Source of the DNA: Dinoroseobacter sp042096155
Lineage (GTDB): Bacteria > Pseudomonadota > Alphaproteobacteria > Rhodobacterales > Rhodobacteraceae
Length of the DNA: 64,000 nucleotides
Direction of reading: 5' to 3'
NCBI GenBank assembly: GCA_042096155.1
Contig: JBELMC010000001.1
Coordinates: forward strand, 1 to 64,000
The notes beneath the pieces were generated by a model. The model worked only from the letters and a program-made list of their open reading frames with translations. It was not told the DNA's origin and made no database searches. The position numbers were made by a program, and so were the translations under genes. This document shows positions 24,500 to 33,287 of the stretch, piece after piece; position 1 is the first letter of the stretch, and every line of letters starts with the position of its first letter.

Positions 24500-25618
24500 A
24501 TGAAAATTGGCTGCCCCAAAGAGATCAAACCTCAGGAATTTCGCGTCGGCATGACCCCAAACGCCGTGCGTGAAGCCACGCTTCAAGGCCATACTGTCTT
24601 GGTCGAGACAATGGCCGGGGCGGGCGCAGGATTTGAGGATTGTGATTACACCACTGCGGGTGCGCATATCGTGACAACAGCTCAGGAGGTTTTCGGCACT
24701 GCAGATATGATTGTGAAGGTCAAAGAACCGCAGGCCAACGAACGCCGGATGCTCCGCGCAGGACAAGTCTTGTTCACCTATCTGCATCTCGCCCCCGACC
24801 GTGAGCAGACCCAAGACCTTTTGGCATCGGGCTGTACCGCAATCGCCTACGAAACGGTCACTGATTCCGCGGGCGGGCTGCCGTTGCTTGCGCCAATGTC
24901 CGAAGTGGCAGGTCGCCTGGCGCCCCAGATGGGCGCCTGGACGTTGCAAAAGGCCAATGGCGGACGCGGTGTTTTGATGGGTGGCGTCCCAGGTGTCGCC
25001 CCTGCACGAGTCGTTGTAATCGGCGGCGGAGTCGTGGGAACCCACGCCGCCAGGGTCGCAGCGGGTATGGGGGCAGACGTGACCGTGCTCGACCGGTCTC
25101 TGCCGCGCTTGCGCTATCTCGATGATGTTTTTGGCCAGAGTTTCAAGACCAGCTACGCCTCGGCTGGCACCACAAGTGCGCTTGCTCAAACCGCTGACAT
25201 GATCATTGGCGCCGTGCTGATCCCCGGCGCAGCCGCCCCAAAATTGATCCATCGCGCCCAATTGTCCACGCTCAGGCCAGGAGCGGCCCTTGTGGACGTT
25301 GCAATCGACCAGGGTGGCTGTTTTGAAACCAGCCGCCCCACCACACACGATGATCCGATCTACGATGTGGATGGCATTCAGCATTACTGTGTCGCCAACA
25401 TGCCTGGCGCCGTTGCTCGGACCGCAACCATCGCGCTTGGCAACGCAACAATGCCCTTCATGCTGGCGTTGGCCAACAAAGGCTGGCGCCAGGCCTGTCT
25501 AGACGACCCGCATTTGCTCGACGGCCTGAATATCCATGCAGGTCACTTGACACTTTACGCGGTCGGCAAAGCGCTTGGCATCGATGTGATCTCACCAAAC
25601 ATTGCCCTGAAGGACTAA
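24500..25618 (+). CDS. ald: Alanine dehydrogenase
   Basis: Ald interconverts L-alanine and pyruvate plus ammonia with NAD(H), serving alanine use or ammonia assimilation. The 372 residues are the usual length. Substrate-binding R15 in EFRVGMTP and K74-K75 region (VKVKEPQ), catalytic histidine in TYLHLAPD, and the NAD-binding VVIGGGVVGTHAARVAAGMGA are all present, as is the C-terminal VANMPGAVARTAT. The ATG follows AAGGAGCG. It is paired with the divergent Lrp-type regulator. Confidence 0.95.
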   Translation: MKIGCPKEIKPQEFRVGMTPNAVREATLQGHTVLVETMAGAGAGFEDCDYTTAGAHIVTTAQEVFGTADMIVKVKEPQANERRMLRAGQVLFTYLHLAPDREQTQDLLASGCTAIAYETVTDSAGGLPLLAPMSEVAGRLAPQMGAWTLQKANGGRGVLMGGVPGVAPARVVVIGGGVVGTHAARVAAGMGADVTVLDRSLPRLRYLDDVFGQSFKTSYASAGTTSALAQTADMIIGAVLIPGAAAPKLIHRAQLSTLRPGAALVDVAIDQGGCFETSRPTTHDDPIYDVDGIQHYCVANMPGAVARTATIALGNATMPFMLALANKGWRQACLDDPHLLDGLNIHAGHLTLYAVGKALGIDVISPNIALKD

Positions 25619-25969
25619 CAACCATAGCGCAAACGACGTGGCGATCCGTGCGCATTTATGATCCAGCAAAACTGTCAGCGTGCCAAAAGACCATGGGCGC
25701 GCTGCCACCGACGATTTCGCGTTCAAAAATATCAACCATCCGCGGCAAACCAATATCTCAGCGATGGTCCCCAAAACAAAAGTTTTCAAGTGGTCTCGCG
25801 CAATCAAACGATGGCGTTGCTGAGCTGGTCTTTGTCCCTCACTGGGCATTCAGCCCACAAACAGACCATTCGCGAGTCTGTAAAAATGTCATACTTTACC
25901 TAAGGCAATCTCGAAGGTACGCGGCTGCGTTTTCTCTATACGTGAGCCTCTCGCCCTAGGGAACATCGA
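25619..25969. other. Intergenic region after ald
   Basis: About 350 bases. Short open frames occur on both strands but none has a ribosome-binding site, a recognised motif or coding-like composition. No clear ald terminator was seen. Confidence 0.35.
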
Positions 25970-26115
25970 ATGTCTGCTGTCACGTTACACCCGATCAACA
26001 CCAATTGACTCGATACAAACCTTGAAATCTTACAACTCTACTCCGTTCCGACACCAAATGGCGTCAAGGTTTCGATCATGCTTGAAGAAACGGACCGGCC
26101 CTATAACGCAATTCC
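25970..26115 (+). pseudogene. Glutathione S-transferase (YghU-like), N-terminal remnant
   Basis: The ATG at 25970 starts MSAVTLHPINTN followed by TGA (26006-26008), after which the same frame continues LQLYSVPTPNGVKVSIMLEE and RPYNA, the thioredoxin-fold N-terminus of YghU-type glutathione S-transferases with its conserved TPNG(V/H)KVSI motif. Similarity ends abruptly at about 26115. A nonsense codon plus truncation to about 48 codons means no function. Confidence 0.7.
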
Positions 26116-26405
26116 TGTTATGCTTGCGGACTCCGATGTCCGTAGCGCAGCGTTTTCAATAGGGTTGCCCCTGGTAACAGGTTTCGCGCGCGGCTTGCGG
26201 TTCAGGCCGGTCTGAACATACCAGCGCGTCCGGCATGATCTTTTTTCAAATTGTTCGATAATCTGAGCATGCGCAACTGATCAGATACATGTGAACGAGA
26301 TTTCGCACGAGCGCACTGACCGACCGAAGGCGTTGATGACCGCACGAAAAATTGACGCGCATTGCGACATATTCAAGCTGTTCCCGCTGCTCGGCCAGAG
26401 GGCCT
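26116..26405. other. Intergenic region after the GST remnant
   Basis: About 290 bases with no recognisable gene or element. The GST homology ends abruptly on the left side, so a deletion or insertion end point is likely near 26115, but no IS terminus is visible. Confidence 0.35.
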
Positions 26406-26855
26406 TTAAGTTGGCAGATCACCTGTCAGAACATAGCGCAAAATTTCTGCCACTTTGGCAGGGTCTTCCGTCACGGCCAGCGCGGCCGCGTCAATCTCTT
26501 TGAGCGCGTGTTGGTGTTCGGGCATTTGAACCACAATCAACGACTTGCCGAGCGCGGCCGCAAATCCGGCATCAAACGCGGCATTCCACTGACGGTATTT
26601 TTCGCCAAATCGGACCACCACGATATCGGCATCCTGAATGCCCTTGCGGGTCCGGATCGCGTTGACCATCGCCCCCTTGTGATCGTGCCAATATTTGGTG
26701 TCCTCGGCACCCAGGATCGCAACCCCGCAATCATCTGAGTTCTCATGCACCACCACAGGCGATGAAAACGCAACATCAAGCCCCTTGCTGCCCGCGATAA
26801 TCTGCTCACGCCAATCGGTGTGAATCTCACCCGATAGATAAACCTTTAACGTCAT
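26406..26855 (-). CDS. ytoQ: YtoQ family protein
   Basis: The ATG at 26855, after AAAGGAG, gives a 149-residue protein starting MTLKVYLSGEIHTDWREQI, the characteristic N-terminus of the YtoQ family. DADIVVVRFGEKYRQWNAAFDAG and GKSLIVVQ fit a nucleoside 2-deoxyribosyltransferase-like Rossmann fold, in which a glutamate near YLSGEI or later would be catalytic. The biochemical role of the family is not known to me. An upstream in-frame extension to 26921 is not supported. It lies 92 bases after pheT on the same strand. Confidence 0.85.
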   Translation of the reverse strand: MTLKVYLSGEIHTDWREQIIAGSKGLDVAFSSPVVVHENSDDCGVAILGAEDTKYWHDHKGAMVNAIRTRKGIQDADIVVVRFGEKYRQWNAAFDAGFAAALGKSLIVVQMPEHQHALKEIDAAALAVTEDPAKVAEILRYVLTGDLPT

Positions 26856-26947
26856 AGCGATACTCCTTTGTCCGGGCATAGGGCCGGGGGCCAACGGAAA
26901 GGACCGACCGATCCGTGCCAAACACGTCTTTGACCGAGCAGCCGGTC

Positions 26948-29347
26948 CTAGCCGCGTAATATGCCGCCCGTGGTTTTTTCAACCTTGGCGACGACCTTCG
27001 CCGCCACCGCTTCAATCTCGGCTTCCGTTAAAGTCTTGTCACTGGGTTGCATCCGTACTGTGACTGCAAGGCTCTTTTTGCCATCGCCCAAGCTGCCGCC
27101 GATGAATTCGTCAAACACCCGCACATCTTGGATCAAGACCTTATCGGCCCCTGCGGCCGCGTTCACCAAGCTCATCGCTTCAACCGTTGTGTCGACGACA
27201 AACGCGAAATCGCGCTCGACCGCTTGCAGATCTTTGATCGCCAACGCGGGGCGCGTTGCAGAGTTCGATTTTGGGAACGGAATCTCAGCAGGCCAGAGCG
27301 TAAATCCAACCGCTGGTCCTTTGACACCCGTCTCTGTCAGGATCTTTGGATGGATCTCGCCGAAAACGCCCAACACTTTTTTCGGCCCGAGGCAAATCTT
27401 GCCCGAGCGTCCGGGATGCCACCAATTCGCCACGTCGCGCAGAATCTGGACTTTCGCAGGAGCCCCCATCGCCGCCAGAACAGCTTCAGCATCCGCTTTT
27501 GCGTCATAGACATCGACCGGGCGGCTTTCGCCATGGACATCTTTGGACAAGGTCTTTCCAATCCGCAATCCGGTCGCAAGAAGGTGCTGTTCACCGGGCT
27601 CACCGCCATGAAACGCCGCACCCACTTCGAACAATGCCATATCGGCGAATCCGCGCGCCTGATTGCGCGCAGCTGCCTGCAACAGCCCCGGCAGCAATGC
27701 AGGTCGCATATGGCTGAGTTCGGTCGAGATCGGATTTTCCAGCGCGGTCTCGTCCGACCCGCCGTCAAACAACGCCGCGCTTTTTTGATCCACGAAGCTG
27801 TAAGTGACACATTCGTTATACCCCAGCGCAGCAATGGTCCGGCGCGCCCGTTGTTCGCGCTTCTGCATCGGGGTCAGTACTGGTTTGGGCACGCCAACGG
27901 GTCGTGCCATTGGCACGCCTTTCAACTGGGTCAGAGACGCAATCCGCGCGACTTCCTCGACCAGGTCCGCCTCGCCGTGCACATCCGGACGCCAGCTTGG
28001 CACACTGGCCATGTCGTTGGCGTCCAGCGAGAACCCCAAGGCCGCAAGCGTCGCGCGCTGGATCTCGGGGGCGATCTGCATGCCCACCAGGCTGACCAGC
28101 CGATCGGTGTCCAATTGATAAGCGCGGCGGGTGTCCGGAATCGCACCTGCAACAACAACGTCCGAGGCCGCACCCCCCGCAAGATCCAAGATCATCCGCG
28201 TGGCATGTTCAAGCCCGATCGGGGTCCATGCCGGATCGATTCCACGCTCGAACCGATAGCGCGCGTCCGAGTTTATCTTCAAAGCGCGGCCCGTATAGGC
28301 GGTGCGGATCGGGTCGAAATACGCAGCCTCGATGAACACATTCACGGTGTCTTCGGTACAGCCGCTGCGCAAACCGCCCATCACGCCAGCGATGCTCTCG
28401 GGACCATTGGCATCGGAAATCAGCGTTTGATCCGCGCTGAAGGTATAGTCTTTTTCGTCCAACCCAACCAGGGTTTCACCCCCTTTGGCCCGATGAATGC
28501 GCAGCGCATCGCCGACCAACGTGTCGGCATCAAACACGTGCAAAGGACGGTTGCGATCATAGGTGAAGAAATTGGTGACATCGACCAGAATGCTGATCGG
28601 GCGCAGACCAATGGCCCGCAACGCGTCTTGCAGCCAGGCCGGGCTCGGCCCGTTCTTCACGCCTTTGATCACCCGGCCATAGAACACCGGGCAAGCCGTC
28701 CGTGTGTCCTCATCAATCGAGACGCTGATCGGACAGGCGAATGTCCCTGGCACGGGATCACAATCGCGCGGCTTCAATGTGCCCAAACCGCGTGCCGCCA
28801 GATCGCGCGCAATGCCGCGCACACCCAGTGCATCGGGGCGATTGGGCGTAATCGCAATCTCGATCACTGGGTCTACTTTGGCGGGATCATGGGCCGCCAG
28901 CCAATCGACAAAGCGATCCCCAACAGCCCCAGATGGCAGCTCGATGATGCCATCATGTTCGTCTGACAGCTCCATCTCGCGCTCGGATGCCATCATGCCA
29001 AAACTCTCGATGCCGCGGATCTTGCCAACCCCGATGGTGGTGTCGATGCCCGGCACATAGACACCAGGCTTGGCCACAACCACGGTGATGCCTTCGCGCG
29101 CATTGGGCGCACCACAGATGATCTGTTTAACACCTTCGTCCGTTTCGACCTGACACACCCGCAGCCGGTCCGCATCGGGATGTTGTACGGCTTTGATGAC
29201 TTTGCCGATGGTAAAGTCGCGCAGTTTCGCCCCGCGATCCTCGACGCTTTCAACCTCGAGGCCAAGATCCGTCAAGGCATACACGATCTCATCCAGCGCG
29301 GCCTGAGTGTCGAGGTGGTCTTTCAACCATGAGAGGGTGAATTTCAT
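26948..29347 (-). CDS. pheT: Phenylalanyl-tRNA synthetase beta subunit
   Basis: PheT with PheS forms the (alpha-beta)2 enzyme that charges tRNA-Phe. The 799 residues include the EMAP/OB tRNA-binding domain (about 40-150, FTIGKVIKAVQHPDADRLRVC), the B3/B4 editing domain (ITPNRPDALGVRGIARDLA), B5 and the catalytic-like core, and the C-terminal anticodon-binding FDX domain ending around TVRMQPSDKTLTEAEIEA. Length is normal. Its ATG overlaps the stop of the DUF2513 gene by four bases, so it is coupled to that gene rather than directly to pheS. Confidence 0.97.
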   Translation of the reverse strand: MKFTLSWLKDHLDTQAALDEIVYALTDLGLEVESVEDRGAKLRDFTIGKVIKAVQHPDADRLRVCQVETDEGVKQIICGAPNAREGITVVVAKPGVYVPGIDTTIGVGKIRGIESFGMMASEREMELSDEHDGIIELPSGAVGDRFVDWLAAHDPAKVDPVIEIAITPNRPDALGVRGIARDLAARGLGTLKPRDCDPVPGTFACPISVSIDEDTRTACPVFYGRVIKGVKNGPSPAWLQDALRAIGLRPISILVDVTNFFTYDRNRPLHVFDADTLVGDALRIHRAKGGETLVGLDEKDYTFSADQTLISDANGPESIAGVMGGLRSGCTEDTVNVFIEAAYFDPIRTAYTGRALKINSDARYRFERGIDPAWTPIGLEHATRMILDLAGGAASDVVVAGAIPDTRRAYQLDTDRLVSLVGMQIAPEIQRATLAALGFSLDANDMASVPSWRPDVHGEADLVEEVARIASLTQLKGVPMARPVGVPKPVLTPMQKREQRARRTIAALGYNECVTYSFVDQKSAALFDGGSDETALENPISTELSHMRPALLPGLLQAAARNQARGFADMALFEVGAAFHGGEPGEQHLLATGLRIGKTLSKDVHGESRPVDVYDAKADAEAVLAAMGAPAKVQILRDVANWWHPGRSGKICLGPKKVLGVFGEIHPKILTETGVKGPAVGFTLWPAEIPFPKSNSATRPALAIKDLQAVERDFAFVVDTTVEAMSLVNAAAGADKVLIQDVRVFDEFIGGSLGDGKKSLAVTVRMQPSDKTLTEAEIEAVAAKVVAKVEKTTGGILRG

Positions 29348-29697
29348 AGCGCAATGCCCGTATGCTCAGAGAGTTTCTTGTTTACCAACCCGGTCGCAAG
29401 CGGTTTGAGGATTTCTGGCGTTGCACTGCCGCCCGTTTCTGAAACGGCATTTTTCGTTTTGTCCCAAATACCTGTATCGCGGACTGCTTCAAGGTAGTCG
29501 TATTCCGCATGGGTCAGTCGAAAAGGTCCTTTTCCAACTGAAGTCACCATATCTGCATTACAAAGTAAGTTCAGGTGCCCGTATTTAATACGGTCTTGTT
29601 CGCTCATTCCAATGGGTTGGGGCATGAGACTTAACCAGTCCTGTTGCGCTTCAAACTCGATCAACATCTCACGCAGTAAATCGTCATCGCGCTTCAT
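29344..29697 (-). CDS. DUF2513 domain protein inserted between pheS and pheT
   Basis: A 117-residue protein starting MKRDDDLLREMLIEFEAQ, the usual opening of DUF2513 proteins, and continuing with YGHLNLLCNADMV, FRLTHAEYDYLEAVRDTGIWDKTK and a C-terminal ILKPLATGLVNKKL, all features of that family. DUF2513 has no established function and is mostly met in prophage and other accessory contexts. Here the gene is locked into the synthetase cluster: its ATG overlaps the pheS TGA by one base and its TGA overlaps the pheT ATG by four. It is therefore produced with the synthetase. Confidence 0.8.
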   Translation of the reverse strand: MKRDDDLLREMLIEFEAQQDWLSLMPQPIGMSEQDRIKYGHLNLLCNADMVTSVGKGPFRLTHAEYDYLEAVRDTGIWDKTKNAVSETGGSATPEILKPLATGLVNKKLSEHTGIAL

Positions 29698-30767
29698 CAG
29701 CTCACCCCTCCATGCAGCGTCGGTATGTCAAGCGCAGCAAACCCATAATGCCGCAGCCACCGCAGGTCTGAATCGAAAAACGCCCGCAGGTCGGGAATAC
29801 CGTATTTGAGCATCGCAATTCGGTCGATACCCATGCCGAAGGCAAAGCCCTGATAGATGCCCGGATCGATCCCACCTGCCTGCAGCACCTTCGGGTGGAC
29901 CATCCCGGACCCCAGGATTTCCAGCCAATCGTCGCCTTCGCCCACTTTCAGAACGCCCCCTGCCCAGGAACACCGAATGTCCACTTCGGCGCTCGGCTCA
30001 GTGAACGGGAAATGCGAAGCGCGGAAACGCAGCTCGACATCATCGACGCCAAAGAAGGATTTGACGAACTCCTCCAGCACCCACTTGAGGTTGGCCATAG
30101 AAATGTCCGTGTCAATCGCCAATCCCTCGACCTGATGAAACATGGGCGTATGGGTCTGGTCGTAATCGGCGCGGTACACACGGCCCGGACAAATCACCCG
30201 CAGCGGTGCACCATGCTGTTCCATCGAACGGATTTGTACGGGGCTGGTATGGGTTCGCAGCACATGCGGCGCCCGGCTGTCACCATCGGCGCGGGCCATG
30301 TAGAACGTGTCCATTTCGGCACGCGCAGGGTGGTGCCCCGGTATGTTGAGCGCGTCAAAATTGTACCAATCGGTCTCAATCTGGCCGCCCTCTGCAACAG
30401 AAAAGCCCATATCGGCGAAGATTGCCGTGACCTCTTCTGTCACTTGGCTGATCGGATGGATGGTGCCCGCCGCACGTGTACGGCCGGGAAATGTCACATC
30501 CAGCCACTCGTCGCGCAAGCGCGCATCGAGGGCAGCATCGGCCAAAGCGGCCTTCTTGGCCGCCAAAGCCGCGTTGATTTCGTCCTTCAGCGCGTTCAGC
30601 TTTGGGCCCATGATCTGGCGCTGCTCGGGCGTCATCTTGCCCAACTCGCGCATTTTCAACGCCACCTCACCTTTTTTGCCGACAGCCTGCACCCGCAGCG
30701 CTTCAAGCGCGCTTTCATCGGCCACCTCGGCCACAAGTGCCAGATATTTATCGCGCAGATCGTCCAT
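29697..30767 (-). CDS. pheS: Phenylalanyl-tRNA synthetase alpha subunit
   Basis: PheS carries the class II aminoacylation site for phenylalanine. The ATG at 30767, after GAGGGC, gives 356 residues with an N-terminal coiled coil (about 1-90), motif 1 around HPISQVTEEVTAIFADMGF, motif 2 LRTHTSPVQIRSM with VYRADYDQTHTPMFHQVEG, and motif 3 GFAFGMGIDRIAML. A 29-residue upstream extension is non-homologous and rejected. The gene follows rplT by about 230 bases and precedes the coupled DUF2513 and pheT genes. Confidence 0.97.
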   Translation of the reverse strand: MDDLRDKYLALVAEVADESALEALRVQAVGKKGEVALKMRELGKMTPEQRQIMGPKLNALKDEINAALAAKKAALADAALDARLRDEWLDVTFPGRTRAAGTIHPISQVTEEVTAIFADMGFSVAEGGQIETDWYNFDALNIPGHHPARAEMDTFYMARADGDSRAPHVLRTHTSPVQIRSMEQHGAPLRVICPGRVYRADYDQTHTPMFHQVEGLAIDTDISMANLKWVLEEFVKSFFGVDDVELRFRASHFPFTEPSAEVDIRCSWAGGVLKVGEGDDWLEILGSGMVHPKVLQAGGIDPGIYQGFAFGMGIDRIAMLKYGIPDLRAFFDSDLRWLRHYGFAALDIPTLHGGVS

Positions 30768-30942
30768 GATGCCCTCGTTGCCCGTTGCTTGGCGAGGTAG
30801 CCATATTGGCAAGCGAATGCAAGTCAGCGCAAGGCGCCACGCGCTCTTCGTCATCAGGGCGCAGCGATCGGCCCAGAAGCCCGCCGCAGCCTGGGCCCAA
30901 TCCGTTTGAACTCCGTCGCCCCGCAGATGGCGCAGAGCCTAA

Positions 30943-30978
30943 CAAAACAGGCCGCTCCCTTCGGATCGGCCTGTTTTG
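30943..30978 (-). terminator. Intrinsic terminator after rpmI-rplT
   Basis: CAAAACAGGCCG and CGGCCTGTTTTG form a perfect 12-base stem with a 12-base loop, 17 bases past the rplT stop. On the minus strand the second arm ends TGTTTTGTT. The stem is symmetric and could also stop transcription from the other side. It separates rpmI-rplT from pheS. Confidence 0.8.
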
Positions 30979-30995
30979 AATGCTGTTTGGCGGTG

Positions 30996-31361
30996 TTACG
31001 CGGCCAGAGCGTCTTGCGCTTGCTTGACGATGGCACCGAAAGCGTCGGGTTCATGCACAGCAAGATCGGCCAAAACCTTGCGATCGACTGCGATCCCGGC
31101 CAGAGACAACCCATTGATGAATCGCGAATATGTCAGCGCCGCGTCATGACTGCGGACCGCTGCGTTGATCCGCTGGATCCACAGAGCACGGAATTGACGT
31201 TTGCGGTTCTTGCGGTCGCGCGTTGCGTATTGATTGGCTTTATCAACCGCCTGCTTGGCCGTTTTGAACGTCGTCGAACGGCGGCCATAATAACCTTTTG
31301 CGGCTTTCAGGACCTTCTTGTGACGGGCGTGGGCGACGGTTCCACCTTTGGTACGGCTCAT
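30996..31361 (-). CDS. rplT: 50S ribosomal protein L20
   Basis: L20 is a primary 23S rRNA-binding assembly protein. The 121-residue, very basic product starts MSRTKGGTVAHARHKKVLKAAKGYYGRR and contains RNRKRQFRALWIQRINAAVR, all typical. It follows rpmI by 12 bases in the classical rpmI-rplT pair; infC is not adjacent here. Confidence 0.98.
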   Translation of the reverse strand: MSRTKGGTVAHARHKKVLKAAKGYYGRRSTTFKTAKQAVDKANQYATRDRKNRKRQFRALWIQRINAAVRSHDAALTYSRFINGLSLAGIAVDRKVLADLAVHEPDAFGAIVKQAQDALAA

Positions 31362-31373
31362 ATCTAACCCTCC

Positions 31374-31574
31374 TTAACGTGCATATGGCATATAACCCTT
31401 GACGATCTTCTCGTCAGGGGCGCTGAGCGTGGTTGTGCCACGCGCATTGCGCAGAAACTTGTTAGAGCGTTTGATCATGCCGTGGCGCTTGCCGGCCTGA
31501 GCCGCAAGGACGCGCCCCGTGGACGTCACTTTAAAGCGTTTTTTGGCGCTCGATTTTGTCTTCATTTTAGGCAT
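31374..31574 (-). CDS. rpmI: 50S ribosomal protein L35
   Basis: The 66-residue basic protein starts MPKMKTKSSAKKRFKVTSTG and contains AQAGKRHGMIKRSNKFLR, the L35 signature. The start is ATG at 31574; upstream lies about 225 bases of intergenic sequence that must hold the promoter of rpmI-rplT. Confidence 0.98.
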   Translation of the reverse strand: MPKMKTKSSAKKRFKVTSTGRVLAAQAGKRHGMIKRSNKFLRNARGTTTLSAPDEKIVKGYMPYAR

Positions 31575-31668
31575 TTGCGTCTCCGTTCATTCTAGAGTGC
31601 TGGCACCGTTCCGCGGCATGCCATCTTCGCCGGGACCGGGCAATCTGAAACCAGATCAGAGATGGCTG

Positions 31669-31758
31669 TTACCGAAGCCCGTGCACCGATGCAAGCCCAA
31701 AGACAAGGCCGAGTGCGGCACAGGCTGCACCACCGCCCCACACACGGGCGCCCTGCAT
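31669..31758 (-). CDS. Possible 29-residue membrane peptide
   Basis: A minus-strand ATG frame between pyk and rpmI encodes MQGARVWGGGAACAALGLVF and nine more residues ending VHGLR. It is a single hydrophobic helix with basic ends. No clear ribosome-binding site precedes it (a TTG nine bases earlier is an alternative start), so this is only a candidate. Without it, the 225-base gap holds no gene. Confidence 0.2.
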   Translation of the reverse strand: MQGARVWGGGAACAALGLVFGLASVHGLR

Positions 31759-31799
31759 GCGGGACAATCAGATGCCCAGAGCTCTGAGAATGTGCTGCG

Positions 31800-33245
31800 T
31801 TACGTCGGCTCGGACGAGAAGATCAGGCTTTCGTCGCACGGGGCAACCCGCAAGATATTGGTGGAGCCGGCCACATTGAACGGCACGCCGGCAATGACCA
31901 GGATTTTGTCCTCAGTCGTGGCGAACCCTTCGGTCCGAGCAGCCCGCGCCGCAGAAACAACCGCCTGTTTGAACCGTGACACATCTGTGATCACAACGGT
32001 ATGTGCGCCCCAGCTGAGACTAAGACGCCGTGCCGTGCCCAACATAGAGGTCAGCGCAACGATCGGCACCCGAGGCTTTTCGCGGCTGGCCTTGGCCACC
32101 GTCGAGCCGGACTGCGAAAAACAGCAGATCGCTTTGATATCAGCGGTTTCCGCGATCTCTCGCGCGGCGGCAACGATGCCATCGGCAACCGAGTGTTCAG
32201 TGGCCGGTCGAGAGGCCTCGATCACCTGTCGGTAGGTTGGATCGCCCTCAACCTCGACCGCGACATTGTTCATTGTGGTCACCGCCTCGATCGGGAAATC
32301 CCCTGCCGCGGACTCCGCGCTGAGCATGACCGCATCGGCGCCCTCATAAATCGCAGCGGCAACATCCGAGACCTCAGCACGGGTCGGTACAGGACTGCCG
32401 ATCATCGATTCCAGCATCTGCGTTGCCACGATCACGGGCTTGGCCGCCCTGCGCGCGCCGCGCACCAGCTGCTTCTGAATCGGCGGCACTTTCCAAACCG
32501 GCAATTCGACACCCAGATCACCACGCGCCACCATGATCCCGTCCGAGACCTTCAGGATCTCGTCATAGGCTTCAACCGCCGCGGGCTTTTCAATCTTGGA
32601 CAAGATTGCAGCGCGGTCCCCGGCCAGCTTTCGCGCTTCCAGGACATCTTCGGCGCGCTGCACAAACGACAGTGCCAGCCAGTCCACCCCAAGCGTACAA
32701 ACGAATTCCAGATCTTTGCGATCCTTGTCTGACAGCGCCGCCAGTGGCAACACAACATCGGGCACGTTCACGCCCTTGCGGTCGGAAATCTCACCGCCAA
32801 CCGTGACACTGCAATCGGCAAAGTCTGCGCCAAAAGTTTCGACGCTTACTGCCACTTTGCCGTCATTGATCAACAGTCGGGCACCAGTTTGCAAGGCTTG
32901 GAAAATCTCAGGATGGGGCAGACAGACGCGCGTGGCGTCACCAGGTGTGTCGTTCAGATCAAAGCGGAATTTCTGACCAACGGACAGCTCGTGCGGGCCG
33001 TCGGCAAACACGCCGCAGCGGATCTTAGGACCCTGCAGATCGGCGAGGATCCCGATCGGCCGACCGGTTTCACGTTCGACCCGGCGAATAATTTCATGTC
33101 GCGCGCTGATTTCGGAATGCGCGCCGTGGCTCATGTTCAGGCGGAATACATCCGCGCCAGCGTCAAACAACGCGCGAATGGTCTCGTAGTCAGACGAAGC
33201 CGGGCCAAGCGTCGCCACAATTTTCAGGTTTCTCAGGCGTCGCAT
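31800..33245 (-). CDS. pyk: Pyruvate kinase
   Basis: Pyk transfers phosphate from phosphoenolpyruvate to ADP, giving pyruvate. The 481-residue protein starts MRRLRNLKIVATLGPASSDYETI, and has FRLNMSHGAHSEI, DLQGPKIRCG, the PEP/metal site ILSKIEKPAAVEAYDEIL with the catalytic lysine, and MVARGDLGVELP; the C-terminal allosteric domain is complete. A LacI-type palindrome lies 29 bases before the start codon, so transcription is probably controlled by a sugar- or phosphate-ester-responsive repressor. The start is ATG after GGAGCCCC. Confidence 0.96.
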   Translation of the reverse strand: MRRLRNLKIVATLGPASSDYETIRALFDAGADVFRLNMSHGAHSEISARHEIIRRVERETGRPIGILADLQGPKIRCGVFADGPHELSVGQKFRFDLNDTPGDATRVCLPHPEIFQALQTGARLLINDGKVAVSVETFGADFADCSVTVGGEISDRKGVNVPDVVLPLAALSDKDRKDLEFVCTLGVDWLALSFVQRAEDVLEARKLAGDRAAILSKIEKPAAVEAYDEILKVSDGIMVARGDLGVELPVWKVPPIQKQLVRGARRAAKPVIVATQMLESMIGSPVPTRAEVSDVAAAIYEGADAVMLSAESAAGDFPIEAVTTMNNVAVEVEGDPTYRQVIEASRPATEHSVADGIVAAAREIAETADIKAICCFSQSGSTVAKASREKPRVPIVALTSMLGTARRLSLSWGAHTVVITDVSRFKQAVVSAARAARTEGFATTEDKILVIAGVPFNVAGSTNILRVAPCDESLIFSSEPT

Positions 33246-33273
33246 CGGAAGGGGCTCCTCATTGTCGCGATAA

Positions 33274-33287
33274 TGCTAGCGCTATCA
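33274..33287. promoter_or_regulatory. LacI-family-type operator upstream of pyk
   Basis: TGCTAGCGCTATCA is an inverted repeat with a central CG pair and one mismatch between halves, matching the general form of LacI-family operators (TGnTAGCGCTAnCA). It lies 29-42 bases before the pyk ATG, the right place to affect transcription. An overlapping exact repeat GCGCTAT-C-ATAGCGC covers 33279-33293. The regulator is not in this window. Confidence 0.6.

Noticed and set aside
24422..25384. 320-codon minus-strand frame across ald
   Set aside because: Antisense to alanine dehydrogenase and rich in C, H and G; not a gene.
27047..28966. 639-codon plus-strand frame across pheT
   Set aside because: Entirely antisense to pheT; rich in H, R and Q with no recognisable domain.
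30768..30942. Possible phenylalanine leader peptide/attenuator before pheS
   Set aside because: No short frame with a run of Phe codons was seen in the gap; the strong hairpin at 30943-30978 is better explained as the rplT terminator.
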